A DNA stretch of 64,000 nucleotides from the NCBI GenBank assembly GCA_964036045.1, contig OZ038385.1, forward strand, positions 28,108,853 through 28,172,852. Direction: 5' to 3'. A program made the translations under genes and the position numbers. The notes under the pieces were generated by a model. That model saw nothing but the letters and a program-made list of their open reading frames with translations. It had not been told where the DNA came from and made no database searches. Below, piece by piece: positions 30,373 through 40,750 of the stretch. This stretch comes from Eutreptiella sp. 'Long Island Sound 2002' (taxonomy: Eukaryota > Euglenozoa > Euglenophyceae > Eutreptiales > Eutreptiaceae). Each line of letters starts with the position of its first letter. Position 1 is the first letter of the stretch.

Positions 30373-33135
30373 ATGCCTCTCGCCGAGGAGTCCCGTGCCT
30401 GCACAGCCATGAGCACCCCACTTGGACCTCTCCAGTGTAAGGTGATGCCCATGGGCGTTACCAACGGCAATGCGGCTTTTCAGCGGATGCTGGAGAACCT
30501 GCTTGAGCCGGTGCGTGACTGTGCGGACCCCTTCGTGGACGACGTGATCATCGCGTCCGGGGACCCCAGTATGAGCTACGAGGAGCTCCTGGAGGCACAT
30601 GAGAGGGACGTCACTCGAGTGCTGGACCTTCTGGTTCGGCACAAACTCACGGGCAGCAGTGACAAGGCCACCATTGCGGTAAGTGAGGTGGTCTTCGCTG
30701 GCCACGTAGTCGGAAACGGGCAGCGAAAGCCCATACCTGGCAAGGTGGCTGCGATTGAGCACTGGGAAAAGCCCAAGACGGTCTCTGAGCTACGGGCGTA
30801 TCTGGGGTTCTGCAACTACTACTCGGGGTATATCAAAATGTATGCCGAGTATGCAGCCCCCATGACGACCATGCTCAAGGGCAACCGAGAGGAGACCAAG
30901 AAGGGGTCCAAGAAGGCTGTGGTCTGGGATGCTGATTCCGACCATGCCTTTGAGGGGATGAAGCAGGCGCTGCTATCCGCAGTGGGTCTGCACCTCGTGA
31001 ATCCCGACCGAGGGTTCGTCCTGCGCACCGACGCTTCCGACTACGCCGTTGGCGCTGTCATGGAGCAAGTGCTTGACGATGGGAGGCACGTGCCCGTGGC
31101 CTTCTGGAGCCGAGTCCTGGCGGAAGGCCAGAGACGGACGTGGATGCCCCGAGAAAAGGAGGCGTATGCCATCGTCATGGCTCTCAGGAAATGGGCTGGG
31201 TACATAGCCCTCCATCCCGTCACCGTCTGCACCGGCCATCAGAGTCTGCAGTCGTGGCACAAGGAGCACGTGGACACCCCCTCTGGTCCCGCCTCCCGAC
31301 GGGCAAGATGGCACGAGACCTTGGCCACGTTCGACCTTACGGTTGTTTATATTCCTGGAAAGGACAACACCGTGGCGGACTGTCTCAGCAGGTGGGCCTA
31401 TCCCGCCAGCAAGGGCATGACAGACGTGTCTGCCCCTGGCGATGAGGCTGAGACCGCTGAAGCCAAGAGGATCATTGAGATGGAGCGCCTGATGGAGGAG
31501 GAGGGTGTAAAATGCTTCGTCGTCATGGCTGCAGATGCCCCCCTCGCAACGAGGGTGAGCAGAGCGGTCAGAGTACTCGCCCCTGAGGGAGCTGAGTCCA
31601 ACAAGCACCTCTTCCCGGAGTCTTGCCTCCAGGACGACTGGACCGACGATTACGCCAAGTGTGAGGCCTTGGCGGCCGAGTATAGGGCTGTGACCGACCC
31701 TGACGACGGGCAGAAGTGGCCAAAGGGGCTGACTGAGGAAGATGCCAAGCTGTACCGGAATGGTAAGCTGCTAGTACCGGAGTCCCGGGTGCTCGAGCTT
31801 TGTGAAGCTTGGCACCACCACATGCTGCACCCAGGGGTCAAGAAGCAAGCCCTTGACATGCAGCGCCGGTTCGAGATCGACCACATCGCTCTCTACACCG
31901 CCATCAAGAAGGTCAGGAAGGGTTGCTCGGTCTGCCAGGCCTGCAATCCTGATAACCGGAACGTCAAGGGGGAAGCCCAATGGACCCCGGTTCCTGACCA
32001 GCCCATGGAGAGCGTGGCCATGGACGTCTTCTCCATGCCCGAAGTGCACAATGGCAAGGAGACCTTTGACTGTGTGGTTCTTTGTGTGGATCGCCACAGT
32101 GGCTACGTAGTAGCCGTTCCGGCACGCAAAAAGGGGTTGCTTGCCAAGGAAGTGGCAGTCATGATGATTCGTCATTGGCTGACCGTCTTTGACATCCCCC
32201 GCACCATTTGCAGTGACCGAGGGCCCCAGTTTACTGGTGGCTGGTTCAAGGCTATGTGTTCCCTCATGGGAATACGACATGCCAAGAGCGTCGCCTATCT
32301 CAGCCGGTCTAACGGCCGGGCTGAAGTGGCTGGACGGCAGCTGTTTGAGAAGCTTCGCAAGATTCACATCACCAATCCACGTCGGAACTGGTTTGAGGAG
32401 ATGTGGCCTGCTCTGAAGGCCCATCATGACACCCCCACCCCGGGTGGTTTGTCCCCTGACCAGATTCTGTTCGGCAGGGACCCCCTGGGTAGGGGACTTC
32501 CCTTGTCTGGTGATGGCATGGCTATGGACGCCAAGGAATTCTTCGCGCGGCAAGAGGCAACGGCGCGTGACATCCGCCAGCAGCTCGAGAAGGAGCATGC
32601 TCAGCGTCAGAAGTCCGCCCCGAGATCGACAGCGCAGAAGTTCAGGGTGGGAGACCCGGTGTGGGTGATCAGACCCCGCCCTATGGGCACCCACCGCACC
32701 AAAACCTGGTTCACACCCGGAGAGGTGGTCCGCAGGATTGGTGAGGACACCTACCGCGTCAAGGTGGGTCACGGACAGTTCCGGGAGCGACACGAGAGTC
32801 AACTCCGTGTGCGGGAACCCGACCTCCGTGGCCAACATGTGTCCCTGAGCTATGCCGCACATGAGGCCGATTCGGACGACAACTATGCTGAGCAGGACGA
32901 CTATACCGTCCAGAAGATCCTGGCTCAGCGTCCGAAAGCCTCAGCACCCGGAGGTCTGGAGTTCAAGGTTTGCTGGCGAGGCTATGGGCCGTCCCACGAC
33001 ACCTGGGAACCCGTCTCCTCGTTCGTGCCGCGGGTCAATACTCCCTTCATGGAGTACATCCGCAAGCACAAGACCAAGATCCATGTCTCGGACTTGCCAG
33101 CACACACCCGGGCGATTGCAGCCAGGGGTGCCTGA
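30373..33135 (+). CDS. pol: Gypsy-1 pol, C-terminal part: RT, RNase H, integrase, chromodomain
   Basis: Same frame as the preceding segment. RT palm: PLGPLQCKVMPMGVTN and catalytic FVDD (near 30532). RNase H: LRTDASDYAVGA, EKEAYAIVMALRKW and DNTVADCLSR; the usual TDHxxL aspartate is glycine here (CTGHQSL, near 31235). Integrase: an HHCC zinc domain (HHHMLHPG and CSVCQAC), then DDE residues in AMDVFSM, CSDRGPQF and NGRAEVAGRQ. A GPY/F-like module (FRVGDPVWVI) follows, then a chromodomain at about 32900-33060 (YTVQKILAQ, FKVCWRGYG, TWEPVSSF). The chromodomain would steer integration toward modified chromatin. It ends in TGA at 33133-33135. Confidence 0.88.
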   Translation: MPLAEESRACTAMSTPLGPLQCKVMPMGVTNGNAAFQRMLENLLEPVRDCADPFVDDVIIASGDPSMSYEELLEAHERDVTRVLDLLVRHKLTGSSDKATIAVSEVVFAGHVVGNGQRKPIPGKVAAIEHWEKPKTVSELRAYLGFCNYYSGYIKMYAEYAAPMTTMLKGNREETKKGSKKAVVWDADSDHAFEGMKQALLSAVGLHLVNPDRGFVLRTDASDYAVGAVMEQVLDDGRHVPVAFWSRVLAEGQRRTWMPREKEAYAIVMALRKWAGYIALHPVTVCTGHQSLQSWHKEHVDTPSGPASRRARWHETLATFDLTVVYIPGKDNTVADCLSRWAYPASKGMTDVSAPGDEAETAEAKRIIEMERLMEEEGVKCFVVMAADAPLATRVSRAVRVLAPEGAESNKHLFPESCLQDDWTDDYAKCEALAAEYRAVTDPDDGQKWPKGLTEEDAKLYRNGKLLVPESRVLELCEAWHHHMLHPGVKKQALDMQRRFEIDHIALYTAIKKVRKGCSVCQACNPDNRNVKGEAQWTPVPDQPMESVAMDVFSMPEVHNGKETFDCVVLCVDRHSGYVVAVPARKKGLLAKEVAVMMIRHWLTVFDIPRTICSDRGPQFTGGWFKAMCSLMGIRHAKSVAYLSRSNGRAEVAGRQLFEKLRKIHITNPRRNWFEEMWPALKAHHDTPTPGGLSPDQILFGRDPLGRGLPLSGDGMAMDAKEFFARQEATARDIRQQLEKEHAQRQKSAPRSTAQKFRVGDPVWVIRPRPMGTHRTKTWFTPGEVVRRIGEDTYRVKVGHGQFRERHESQLRVREPDLRGQHVSLSYAAHEADSDDNYAEQDDYTVQKILAQRPKASAPGGLEFKVCWRGYGPSHDTWEPVSSFVPRVNTPFMEYIRKHKTKIHVSDLPAHTRAIAARGA

Positions 33136-33494
33136 TCAGCGCCCTGAGCTCTCCCCTGATGCATTTGAGCGCTTGTGAGCCGACGGATCGTCCCTTACTT
33201 GCTTGCTCTCTTCCATCTTTCGGTGACCTGCCATCAGAGTGGCCATATACCCCCCCCTGCTGAATCCAGAGGAGGATGGCCCCTCTCTTCTTCTATTCGT
33301 CACTCCCCCGCTGCTGAATCCTTGGGAAACCAGGTAGGGCGACTGACCTTCATATTTTCTGAGCTCTTAGGGCCTTGAAGCCCATACGACGTTGCGCAAC
33401 GGATGCCGCTGTCATCGGTATTGCGAATTTTTGGCGTGTGGTCTGGTCCCATGGCACTTGCGGGATCCAGACCAGTCGACGTGTGTCTCGAGAC

Positions 33495-33501
33495 TATATA
33501 T
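33495..33501 (+). promoter_or_regulatory. Candidate TATA box in Gypsy-1 LTR
   Basis: ACTATATATGG, about 360 bp into the putative LTR. It is the clearest TATA-like site in the GC-rich part of the LTR. The corresponding stretch of the 5' LTR is outside the window. Confidence 0.35.
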
Positions 33502-34650
33502 GGCCTGAACTCAGGCGTTATCCTGTCCACCCTCCTGCATTTGCCTTATCCTGACCGTGGCGTGGTTTGGCACTCTGTCCAGAGTGTGTTTACACGCCTG
33601 TTTACCTGATTATTGCTTACTTTCTCTGTTCCCCAGGATATGTGCATCTGTATGTTCAGTGTTGTCAGTCAGCTGACTGCTTTTCCCCCCCGAGGGGATG
33701 CGAATCGGATACGAAGGCGCCCCGAGTCGCCGTTTTCATGCTTTTACTTAAGGTCCAGCCTGGACCAGTACCTAAGTACATATTCTTCTGTTTGAGTGCC
33801 CGTGATACCGTGTGCCCTATTCGCTGTGATGTGGAGATCCTGATGGCGCCAGGCGGGAAGCCCAGTTGCCTGACTACACTCTCACCGGTCCGCCACTGTC
33901 AGTCCCAGTGTGAGCCTACCGACTCGCAGACGCACTTGCAGTCGGATGGCGGCCTCCGGTGCTCCTGACCTCGGTCAGTCTGCCTGGGAAACTGGTGGTA
34001 TGAGGAGTCGACGCCTCCGCCCACACTGCATGAGGACTCCCTCATGTATGGCCTTCGTGGTAATAGGGCGAGGGAAAAGACGGCCTTGATGCCCGATCCC
34101 TTAAGGGGGGGCTCGTTCGGCTGTACCACTCTGGACTCGCGTCGTATGGATATGGACATGGTGCGCCCGAGGAAGGACCCGTGGGGACTCTCCCCCAGCC
34201 GGCGGGCCTTGGGAAGCTTGGGGTAGGCTGATGGATCTTTGTGGTCGCTCCCGACCTGTGGGACCACCTCGGTCGTCGTGTGACGCCTATGTTGGCTGTG
34301 TATGCCACTGCTACTGTGGTAGTGACCGTAGCAGCCGGCATCTGGTGAGCCTGGTATTGGTTAACGGGTCCTTTGGATGCCGAACAATCGCCGCCAGGAC
34401 CCGGGACTTGATACTTGATACTATACTTGAAGTTACAAGACCCTACAGCACTATACCTGTCTTACTGCGGGATTTGGGCAGCCTAACCTGCGAATCAGCC
34501 TGGAGTGAGGATGTGACACCCCCCCCTTTCAGGAAATTGTCCTGGGTACCCGCTGCCATGCGTGGGTGTTATCGAGCCCCCCCCAGGGTTTGCTCTAAGG
34601 AGGGGGGTGAAGCGGTACCCAGAACCCCATGGCTAGGGTAGGGCATACAA

Positions 34651-34730
34651 CCGGTCTCCGGTCCACTAACCCCATGTACGGAAGGGAAGACCGGTCTCCG
34701 GTCCACTAACCCCATATACGGAAGGCGCCC
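34651..34730 (+). repeat. Two 40-bp direct repeats in Gypsy-1 3' region
   Basis: CCGGTCTCCGGTCCACTAAC begins at 34651 and 34691. The unit contains the palindrome ACCGGTCTCCGGT-like core. It marks the switch from GC-rich to AT-rich sequence. Confidence 0.85.
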
Positions 34731-35463
34731 GTTGACGCCCGATGCGAGCCCGGCGGGAGCGTGTTCCGTGCCGTAAAGCCCCGCATCGGCAACCGATGCA
34801 CCGCCAGCGGAGAGTTATATGTCAGAATATCAGGAATCAACAGGGTTTTATTCTCAGATTGTTTCCGTCAATTTTTACGCTTCCGTTCTGATACTCACTG
34901 TTTTGACAGCTGGCGGTTAGCTGGCGACTTTAGCGTAACCGCCAGTTTAACTGTTATATACAGATATTTTAGCGCAAATCGTGACGAAGACTCTAAAGTC
35001 TTCAGGAATTGCATTGATGCATCCGCAATTTTCACATTCTACACTCGCAACCTTAATCTGAATTTTTCAGGATGTCGAAATCGGATTTTCGACTTCGACA
35101 TCCCCGCACTTGATTTGACCTCTTTCGAGTGGACCTACGTGCTTCCCTATGCACGAGTCAATTTTCTTTTTATCTTGCCCTCCATTTGTCTTAGAGATAT
35201 GGGCAAAACAAAGTTGATTCGTGAGGCCACTTGTGAGGGTCATATCTCGTGCCGCTTGCGAGGAATGACAATAAGGAAACGTGGGATGTATTCACAATAC
35301 TCCCGACGTAATTTAGGAAGCTTTATATGCCTTGCATCTCCACACGTGCGCGCTAGTGTAATGGATCATGGTCAAGAGGGTAGAGTTTGCGTTATAACTC
35401 TTTGGCCATGATATTGCGTGCGTTAAGATAACTTTCGAGTGTAGCGCGCGAGTGTTGGTGTTG

Positions 35464-35490
35464 CATAGGAACTCTCCTTGAGTTCCTATG
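35464..35490. other. Perfect 11-bp stem, 5-nt loop inverted repeat
   Basis: CATAGGAACTC, loop TCCTT, GAGTTCCTATG. It is not followed by a T-run, and bacterial-type termination is not expected here. Confidence 0.7.
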
Positions 35491-37634
35491 AACGATTGAC
35501 ACAAAGTTATGCCCTTGGAGGGGCATGACATATCGTGGGGGGAGCTACCTTTTTGGGCAATATGTGGTATGTGCCATGTGTTGTGTTGCGTGCCCATTTG
35601 GCGGGTCCATCGCTCCAAGCCGAACCCGCCAATGGACTTCATATTGCGCAAGCCCCTTCTCCATACTCCCCACGATCAATTGCAAGCCTAACCTTCGTGG
35701 AGGGAAGCTTGTGTGGCGATCCCAAAGCGATGCGTTGGGAGCAAGGTGTGTGTTTTGCAATTTTCCATATTTTCATGTGCCCACTTGGGAAGTAGCGCTC
35801 GTGACCTTTCAAAGCGCCCCAAGTGGAGCACATATGTGGAATTGAAGGTCATTGGTGTCAAGTCATTGTGTTTAGAAGGATTGGCTGATTACTCAATCCA
35901 AGCCGAAGATATTATAATATATTTGTGAGCCCTTCAAGGCACTGTTTGGGTGTTTGTTCGCCAATATTGCTGTTTTTTGCCCGTCATGATGTCAAATGGC
36001 GACCGTGTATCTCAACGTTGCGCTCAATTGACATCATGACCCATATTATTATGAGGGTACACACTTCGGTGCCCAACATATCTTGGACCCGGCGAATAAC
36101 TCCTCTTGGTCTTGGCATACCGTGGCCGCCATGTTGGCGATTTGGGACTATCCTAAATCATGGGCTCACTTGGCGACCCTGCCTTTCCCGAAACCGGAGG
36201 AGTTGGGCAACGCCCAAAAGATATGTTGGACACATATGACTTGATACCAATCCTATGGCACACTCCGGTCCAAGTCGGGCATGTGCCTCATTTGCTCCAA
36301 CCATGAGTGTGCGCATTTTCGGCCTTTTTGGGCAATTTTCCACATTTTCTGCACGCCGTGCACTATTTTCAGCCCACCCGTGCACGCCGGACGCATGGAC
36401 CAATGGACCATATATGACATGGGTGTTATGCATATTGGTCCCCATGGTTCACACACCACGTGGGCGAAGCGGAGCAACCTTCGTTAAGGTGCTAGCTCAA
36501 AGTGAGTGTGGGCAATTTTGCCATTTTGGCATTTGTGGACGCAATTGGGATCGTCACCACGCCAAGTGGCATGAAGATCTTTGATAGCCAAAGGCATGGG
36601 AGTCTCGGTTGGACTCCCGGTGGATGGCATATGGAATGGCAGATCCGATCTCCAAGCCGACGTGGAGATATACTATTGGGAGCACCCCGAATTTTGGCTC
36701 ATTTTGAGTAGCCAAAATGACCCCCTTTTCGGACCCCAATTTCAACCCCCCGTGTGGTCAATTGGCGGCCCCATATCTCTCTGCCCACAAGGAGCCCGGA
36801 CCTTATTCCAAGTTGTACACTCAGATATGAGTCCTAGGTCCAGCCTCCTAACCTGTGCGTTATTGGCCTTGCCCTGGCCCTGAGAGCCACGCGTGGGAAT
36901 GACGCCAATTTTGGTGATTTTGGCATCATGACCCCACTTGACGAATCTGTGTTGCCCTGATGCCGGGATCTCAGAGGGAACCAGGTTGGGTGAGGGCTCC
37001 AGGGAGTTCGTACTCGAAGGGCATAGGGTCAGTTGCCTCGTCCCTACCTCTGCCGGGTCCCGACGAGAGGTCAATTTTGGAGATTTTTGAGCTAATTTCA
37101 GTTTGGGCTGAAACAGCCCATTTTCAGCTACCAACTCCTAGGAGATAATGGCGGAGCCATATCTCCCGCTCAGAGAGGAGTTGGAACCTGCCGTTACTGG
37201 AGCATGGGGAGCCACTGTCGGTTGGCCTTGGAGCTACTTGGTTCCCAGGAACTCGCCTGTGGCTGGGTCGGACACCCCCCCTATTGGCAGGGTTTCAGTA
37301 TCCGGACTGAGCAGGGCATGGGTTGTGTCTGAGCCCCGGCCCCCCCCAGCCACTGAGAGGGTCGGACCTGGGATTGGGATACGAGTTAGGACTGAGTGTC
37401 TATTGTCCTGTGATGCCCTTACCCCAGTCCAGTCTTAACCCCATGTGTACATATCCTGATGTGTTGCTGTACATACTTTTGTTCCCTCGTTGCAGAGTGG
37501 CAAGGATTCTGAAACGCTTTGTCACATGACATGAGCGCATTGATGCCCCTGTGAGCGTAGTGCTTTGCCTGCCTGCTCACTTGCGCGTGTCCACCGCAGC
37601 GTCCCGTGGCCAGGCCCCCCACGGGAACGCGTCA

Positions 37635-38065
37635 GTGCCTATGAGGCACGTTAGTTCGTCCTTGGGCGCTTGAACGCTCGTAACCCTTGTTATTTCACTT
37701 GGGGGTTCAAAGCGCCTTCGGCTGCCCAGATTTTCTGGGAAAAATCTGAGACGCGATGCATTATATCAAGGAAAAAATTCCGGATCACTCGTAGACTGTT
37801 TCAGTCTTAACTTCAAGAAACATTGTTTTACAGAATCATCTAATGCAGTGCACGGAACGGAACGGCCTACTGGCGGCGGTTTCACGACAATTAGAGATCG
37901 CGGTAGAAATCGGGTATTTCACCGATTTCTAACCGCAAATCGACCAAGACAGTAGAATTATGGTAATTCCACATCGACTTAATGGTTAGAAATCGGATTC
38001 CAGATTTCGCGGGTTAGAGAACAGGGATATCCCGCTGACAGCCGGTGTCAACGGCTGCCGCACGG
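37635..38065 (+). other. AT-rich spacer, no gene seen
   Basis: Flank to the right of Gypsy-1. It contains short repeats of GAAATCGG / ACCGATTTC near 37895-38000. The right flank starts GTGCC; the matching target-site duplication would lie outside the window. Confidence 0.5.
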
Positions 38066-38147
38066 GTGTGACGGCTCACAGGCCTCCGGGCCATGGGCCA
38101 TAACTGGTGTGACGGCTCACAGGCCTCCGGGCCATGGGCCATAGGCT
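38066..38147 (+). repeat. Two 41-bp direct repeats
   Basis: GTGTGACGGCTCACAGGCCT starts at 38066 and 38107. The unit contains GGGCCATGGGCC. Confidence 0.85.
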
Positions 38148-38157
38148 CTGTGTACCG

Positions 38158-39462
38158 CTTCACCAGCACCGGCCCCACAGCGTGCGCCCTTGCGGGCCGG
38201 CTTTGCTCGCTGTGGGGGTGGCGGAAGGGCGTCCCCGGGGGGGCTGCCTTCGACCATTATGAGGGGCGTCTGGTTTCAGGCGCTCTCCCTCCCCCGGCGG
38301 CCCGTCCTCTGGAGCGGGCAGCCAGGGTTCCGCGACCCGTGTGTCCCGGGTGCGGTTGGTGCAGGCGTGGGGACCCAGCACCGGCCCCACAGCGTGCGCC
38401 CTTGCGGGCCGGCGTTGCTCGCTGTGGGGGTGGCGGAATGGCGTCCCCGGGAGGGGTGCCTTCCACCATTCTGAGGGGTGTCTGAGGTCAGGCGCTGTCC
38501 CTCCCCCGTCTGCCCGCCCACTGGGCGGGATGTTGGGGTCCGCCACCCACGTGCTGTGGGCGCGGGTGTGTGGGTGTGGGGGCCCAACACTGTCCCCTTG
38601 GCCTGCATGCTCTGTGGGGGCTGCGTGCCGCGGGGGTGGTGGGGGGCCGTCCCTGGGAGGGGTGACCTGCCACTGTTGTGAGGGGCGTCTGGTGTCAGGC
38701 GCTGTCCCTCCCCCGGCCGCCCGTCCTCTGGAGCGGACAGCCAGGGTTCCGCGACCCGTGTGTCCCGGGTGCGGTTGGTGCGGGCGTCGGGACCCAGCAC
38801 CGGCCCCACAGCGTGCGCCCTTGCGGGCCGGCGTTGCTAGCTGTGGGGGTGGCGGAAGGGCGTCCCCGGGGGGGGTGCCTTCCACCATTGTGAGGGGCGT
38901 CTGAGGTCAGGCGCTGTCCCTTCCCCGACTGCCCGCCCACTGGGCGGGCTGTTGGGGTCCGCAACCCACGTGCTGTGGGTGCGGGTGTGTGGGTGTGGGG
39001 GCCCAACAATGTCCCCTTGGCCTGCATGCCTTCTGGGGGCTGCGCGCCGCGGGGGTGGTGGGGGGCCGTCCCTGGGGGGGGTGGCCTGCCACCGTTGTGA
39101 GGGGCGTCTGGTGTCAGGCGCTGTCCCACCCCCGACCGCCCATCCTCTGGAGCGGGCAGCCAGGGTTCCGCGACCTGTGTGTCCCGGCTGCGGTCGGTGC
39201 GGGCGTGGGGACCCAGCACCAGCCCCACAGCGTGCGCCCTTGCGGGCCGGCGTTGCTGGCTGTGGGGGTCGCGGAAGGGCGTCCCCGGGGGGGGTGCCTT
39301 CCACCATTGTGAGGCGCGTCTGAGATCAGGCGCTGTCACTCTTCTGACTGCCAGCGCACTGGGCTGGCTGTTGGGGTCCGCCACCCACGTGCAGTGAGCG
39401 CGGGTGTGTGGGTGTGGGGGCATGACACTGTCCCCTTGGCCTGCATGCCCTGTGGGGGCTGC
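38158..39462 (+). repeat. 420-bp dimeric satellite, left block
   Basis: The unit consists of two related ~210-bp halves, A (starting GGCCCCACAGCGTGCGCCC) and B (starting near CACTGTCCCCTTGGCCTGC). The A start recurs at 38171, 38382, 38802 and 39221. The 419-420 bp spacings are the dimer. The first 211-bp spacing is an A/B hybrid monomer that begins like A and ends like B, as unequal crossing-over produces. The long open frames here are compositional. Confidence 0.9.
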
Positions 39463-40349
39463 TGAAGCGTTTGGGGGGAGGGCAACCTCCAAGCTTCCCT
39501 TGGCATGCACGATCCCAAACCCATGAAATCCAAGACTTGAACTCGAATTTGGGTTTCTCCAAAGTTTTCTGTGATCCTTGCCTCGGCCATGACACAATCT
39601 GGCGTCCTGGGCAAGAGATGAAGGTATATGTAGACAATATAAACGTGTAGACAAGTAACATGTATATGTAACAATTCTATACTAGGAAATAGCATAAAAA
39701 AGAAGACGAAATGAAGGCGACAGCGTCGCCGCCATCAGAAAATCTGACGGCTACAAGGCGTCGCCATCAGGATCTCCACTGAGATCCTGCCCAAACTGGG
39801 CCAAACAGTGGTTTTTGGGCGAAAAACAATGAAATATAGTGATTTTTGAGTCAAAAACACTCATTTCGCGCGTCTCCCCCCAACGCGTCGCGTAGCCGAC
39901 ACGACGCATTTCTGTACCAATTCATCCTACATATGAAAAGGCCCACTGTTGGGCCACACCATGGGCGTCTGGGCGATTCCTGGGATCGCCTCAGGAATTT
40001 TTGAAAAATGCGTGAACGTGCTTAGCTTCGCAAAAGTTGACCTTCGCGGAACGCCGCGAAAAAGGTCACGCTACATTCCTTTATTTCTAAAAACGATAAA
40101 TCTATAATAAAATAGATTAAAATCTCCAGAAATCGAGAAATAAATCCTCGATCTGGAGCTGCGTCGCGCAGGCGACGACGGTCGTCGCCAGCCCAAAAAT
40201 GACGAAAAAAGACGATTTCTGGGGTATTTTACAGAAATCCCACAGAAATCAGGATGCCGTAACATCAACAGGAAAATTCCTGATCTGGCCTGGCGAAGAG
40301 CGCCACAGGCTGGGCAGCGGGTATGGATGAAGCACCCCATACCGCTTCA
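39463..40349 (+). mobile_element. 887-bp insertion with TGAAGCG/CGCTTCA ends (solo LTR or small TIR element)
   Basis: Its ends are TGAAGCG (39463-39469) and CGCTTCA (40343-40349). CTGC flanks both sides (39459-39462 and 40350-40353). Removing the element and one CTGC restores the satellite sequence GGGGGCTGCGTGCCGC seen uninterrupted at 38610-38635 and 39034-39054. The interior is AT-rich and has no coding sequence. TG...CA ends with a 4-bp duplication fit a solo LTR; the inverted ends would also fit a non-autonomous DNA transposon. Confidence 0.85.
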
Positions 40350-40750
40350 CTGCGTGCCGCGGGGCTGGTGGGGGACCGTCCCCGGCGAAGGTGGCCTGCC
40401 ACTGTTGTGAGGGGCGCACTGGTGTCAGGCGCTCTCCCTCCCCCGACTGCCCGTCCTCTGGAGCGGGCAGCCAGGGTTCCCCGACCCGTGTGTCCCGGGT
40501 GCGGTCGGTGTGGGCGTGGGGACCCAGCACCGGCCCCACAGCGTGCGCCCTTGCGTGCCGGCGTTGCTCGCTGTGGGGGTGTCGTAATGGCGTCCCCGGG
40601 GGGGTTGCCTTCCACCATTGTGAGGGGCGTCTGAGGTCAGTCGCTGTTCCTCCCCCGACTGCCCGCCCACTCGGCGGGCTGTTGGGGTCCGCCACCCACG
40701 CGCTGTGGGCGCGGGTGTGTGGGAGTGGGGGCCCACACCCACAAGGGAGT
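40350..40750 (+). repeat. 420-bp dimeric satellite, right block
   Basis: Continues the satellite after the 887-bp insertion (A-half start at 40532) and stops abruptly at about 40750, where Gypsy-2 integrase sequence begins. Confidence 0.85.

Larger units (their letters stand above)
15442..37634 (+). mobile_element. Gypsy-1, Ty3/Gypsy chromovirus, interrupted by LINE-B
   Basis: The order gag, protease, RT, RNase H, integrase, chromodomain is diagnostic of a Ty3/Gypsy chromovirus. The boundaries come from a perfect 72-bp direct repeat (15442-15513 and 37563-37634) ending in GCGTCA, fitting the usual CA end of an LTR. The 5' LTR is truncated by LINE-A. Excluding LINE-B, only two in-frame stops, both TAG, interrupt more than 9 kb of coding sequence, so the copy is young. 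Perfect identity of the 72-bp ends agrees, though it is a short sample. Confidence 0.8.
33133..37634 (+). repeat. Putative Gypsy-1 3' LTR / 3' region, about 4.5 kb
   Basis: The right end is fixed by the 72-bp repeat shared with the 5' LTR. The left end is uncertain: TGATCAGCGCC at the pol stop is a TG start that pairs with the TCA end, but no clear polypurine tract precedes it. 33136-34740 is moderately GC-rich with a TATA-like site; 34760-37130 is AT-rich with recurrent short motifs such as TTTTGGGCAATTTT. No gene is supported in this interval. An unrelated insertion within the AT-rich part is possible. Confidence 0.45.

Noticed and set aside
35464-35490. Rho-independent terminator
   Set aside because: The stem is strong, but no T-run follows and the context is eukaryotic repeat DNA.
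33567-37438. Host gene exons between 33.5 and 37.5 kb
   Set aside because: Only short frames with no domain similarity, no consistent splice pattern visible, and the interval is bounded by the Gypsy-1 pol end and LTR end.
38093-39654. Several 100-300-codon open frames in the dimeric satellite
   Set aside because: Present on both strands and repeated with the 420-bp unit; composition effect.
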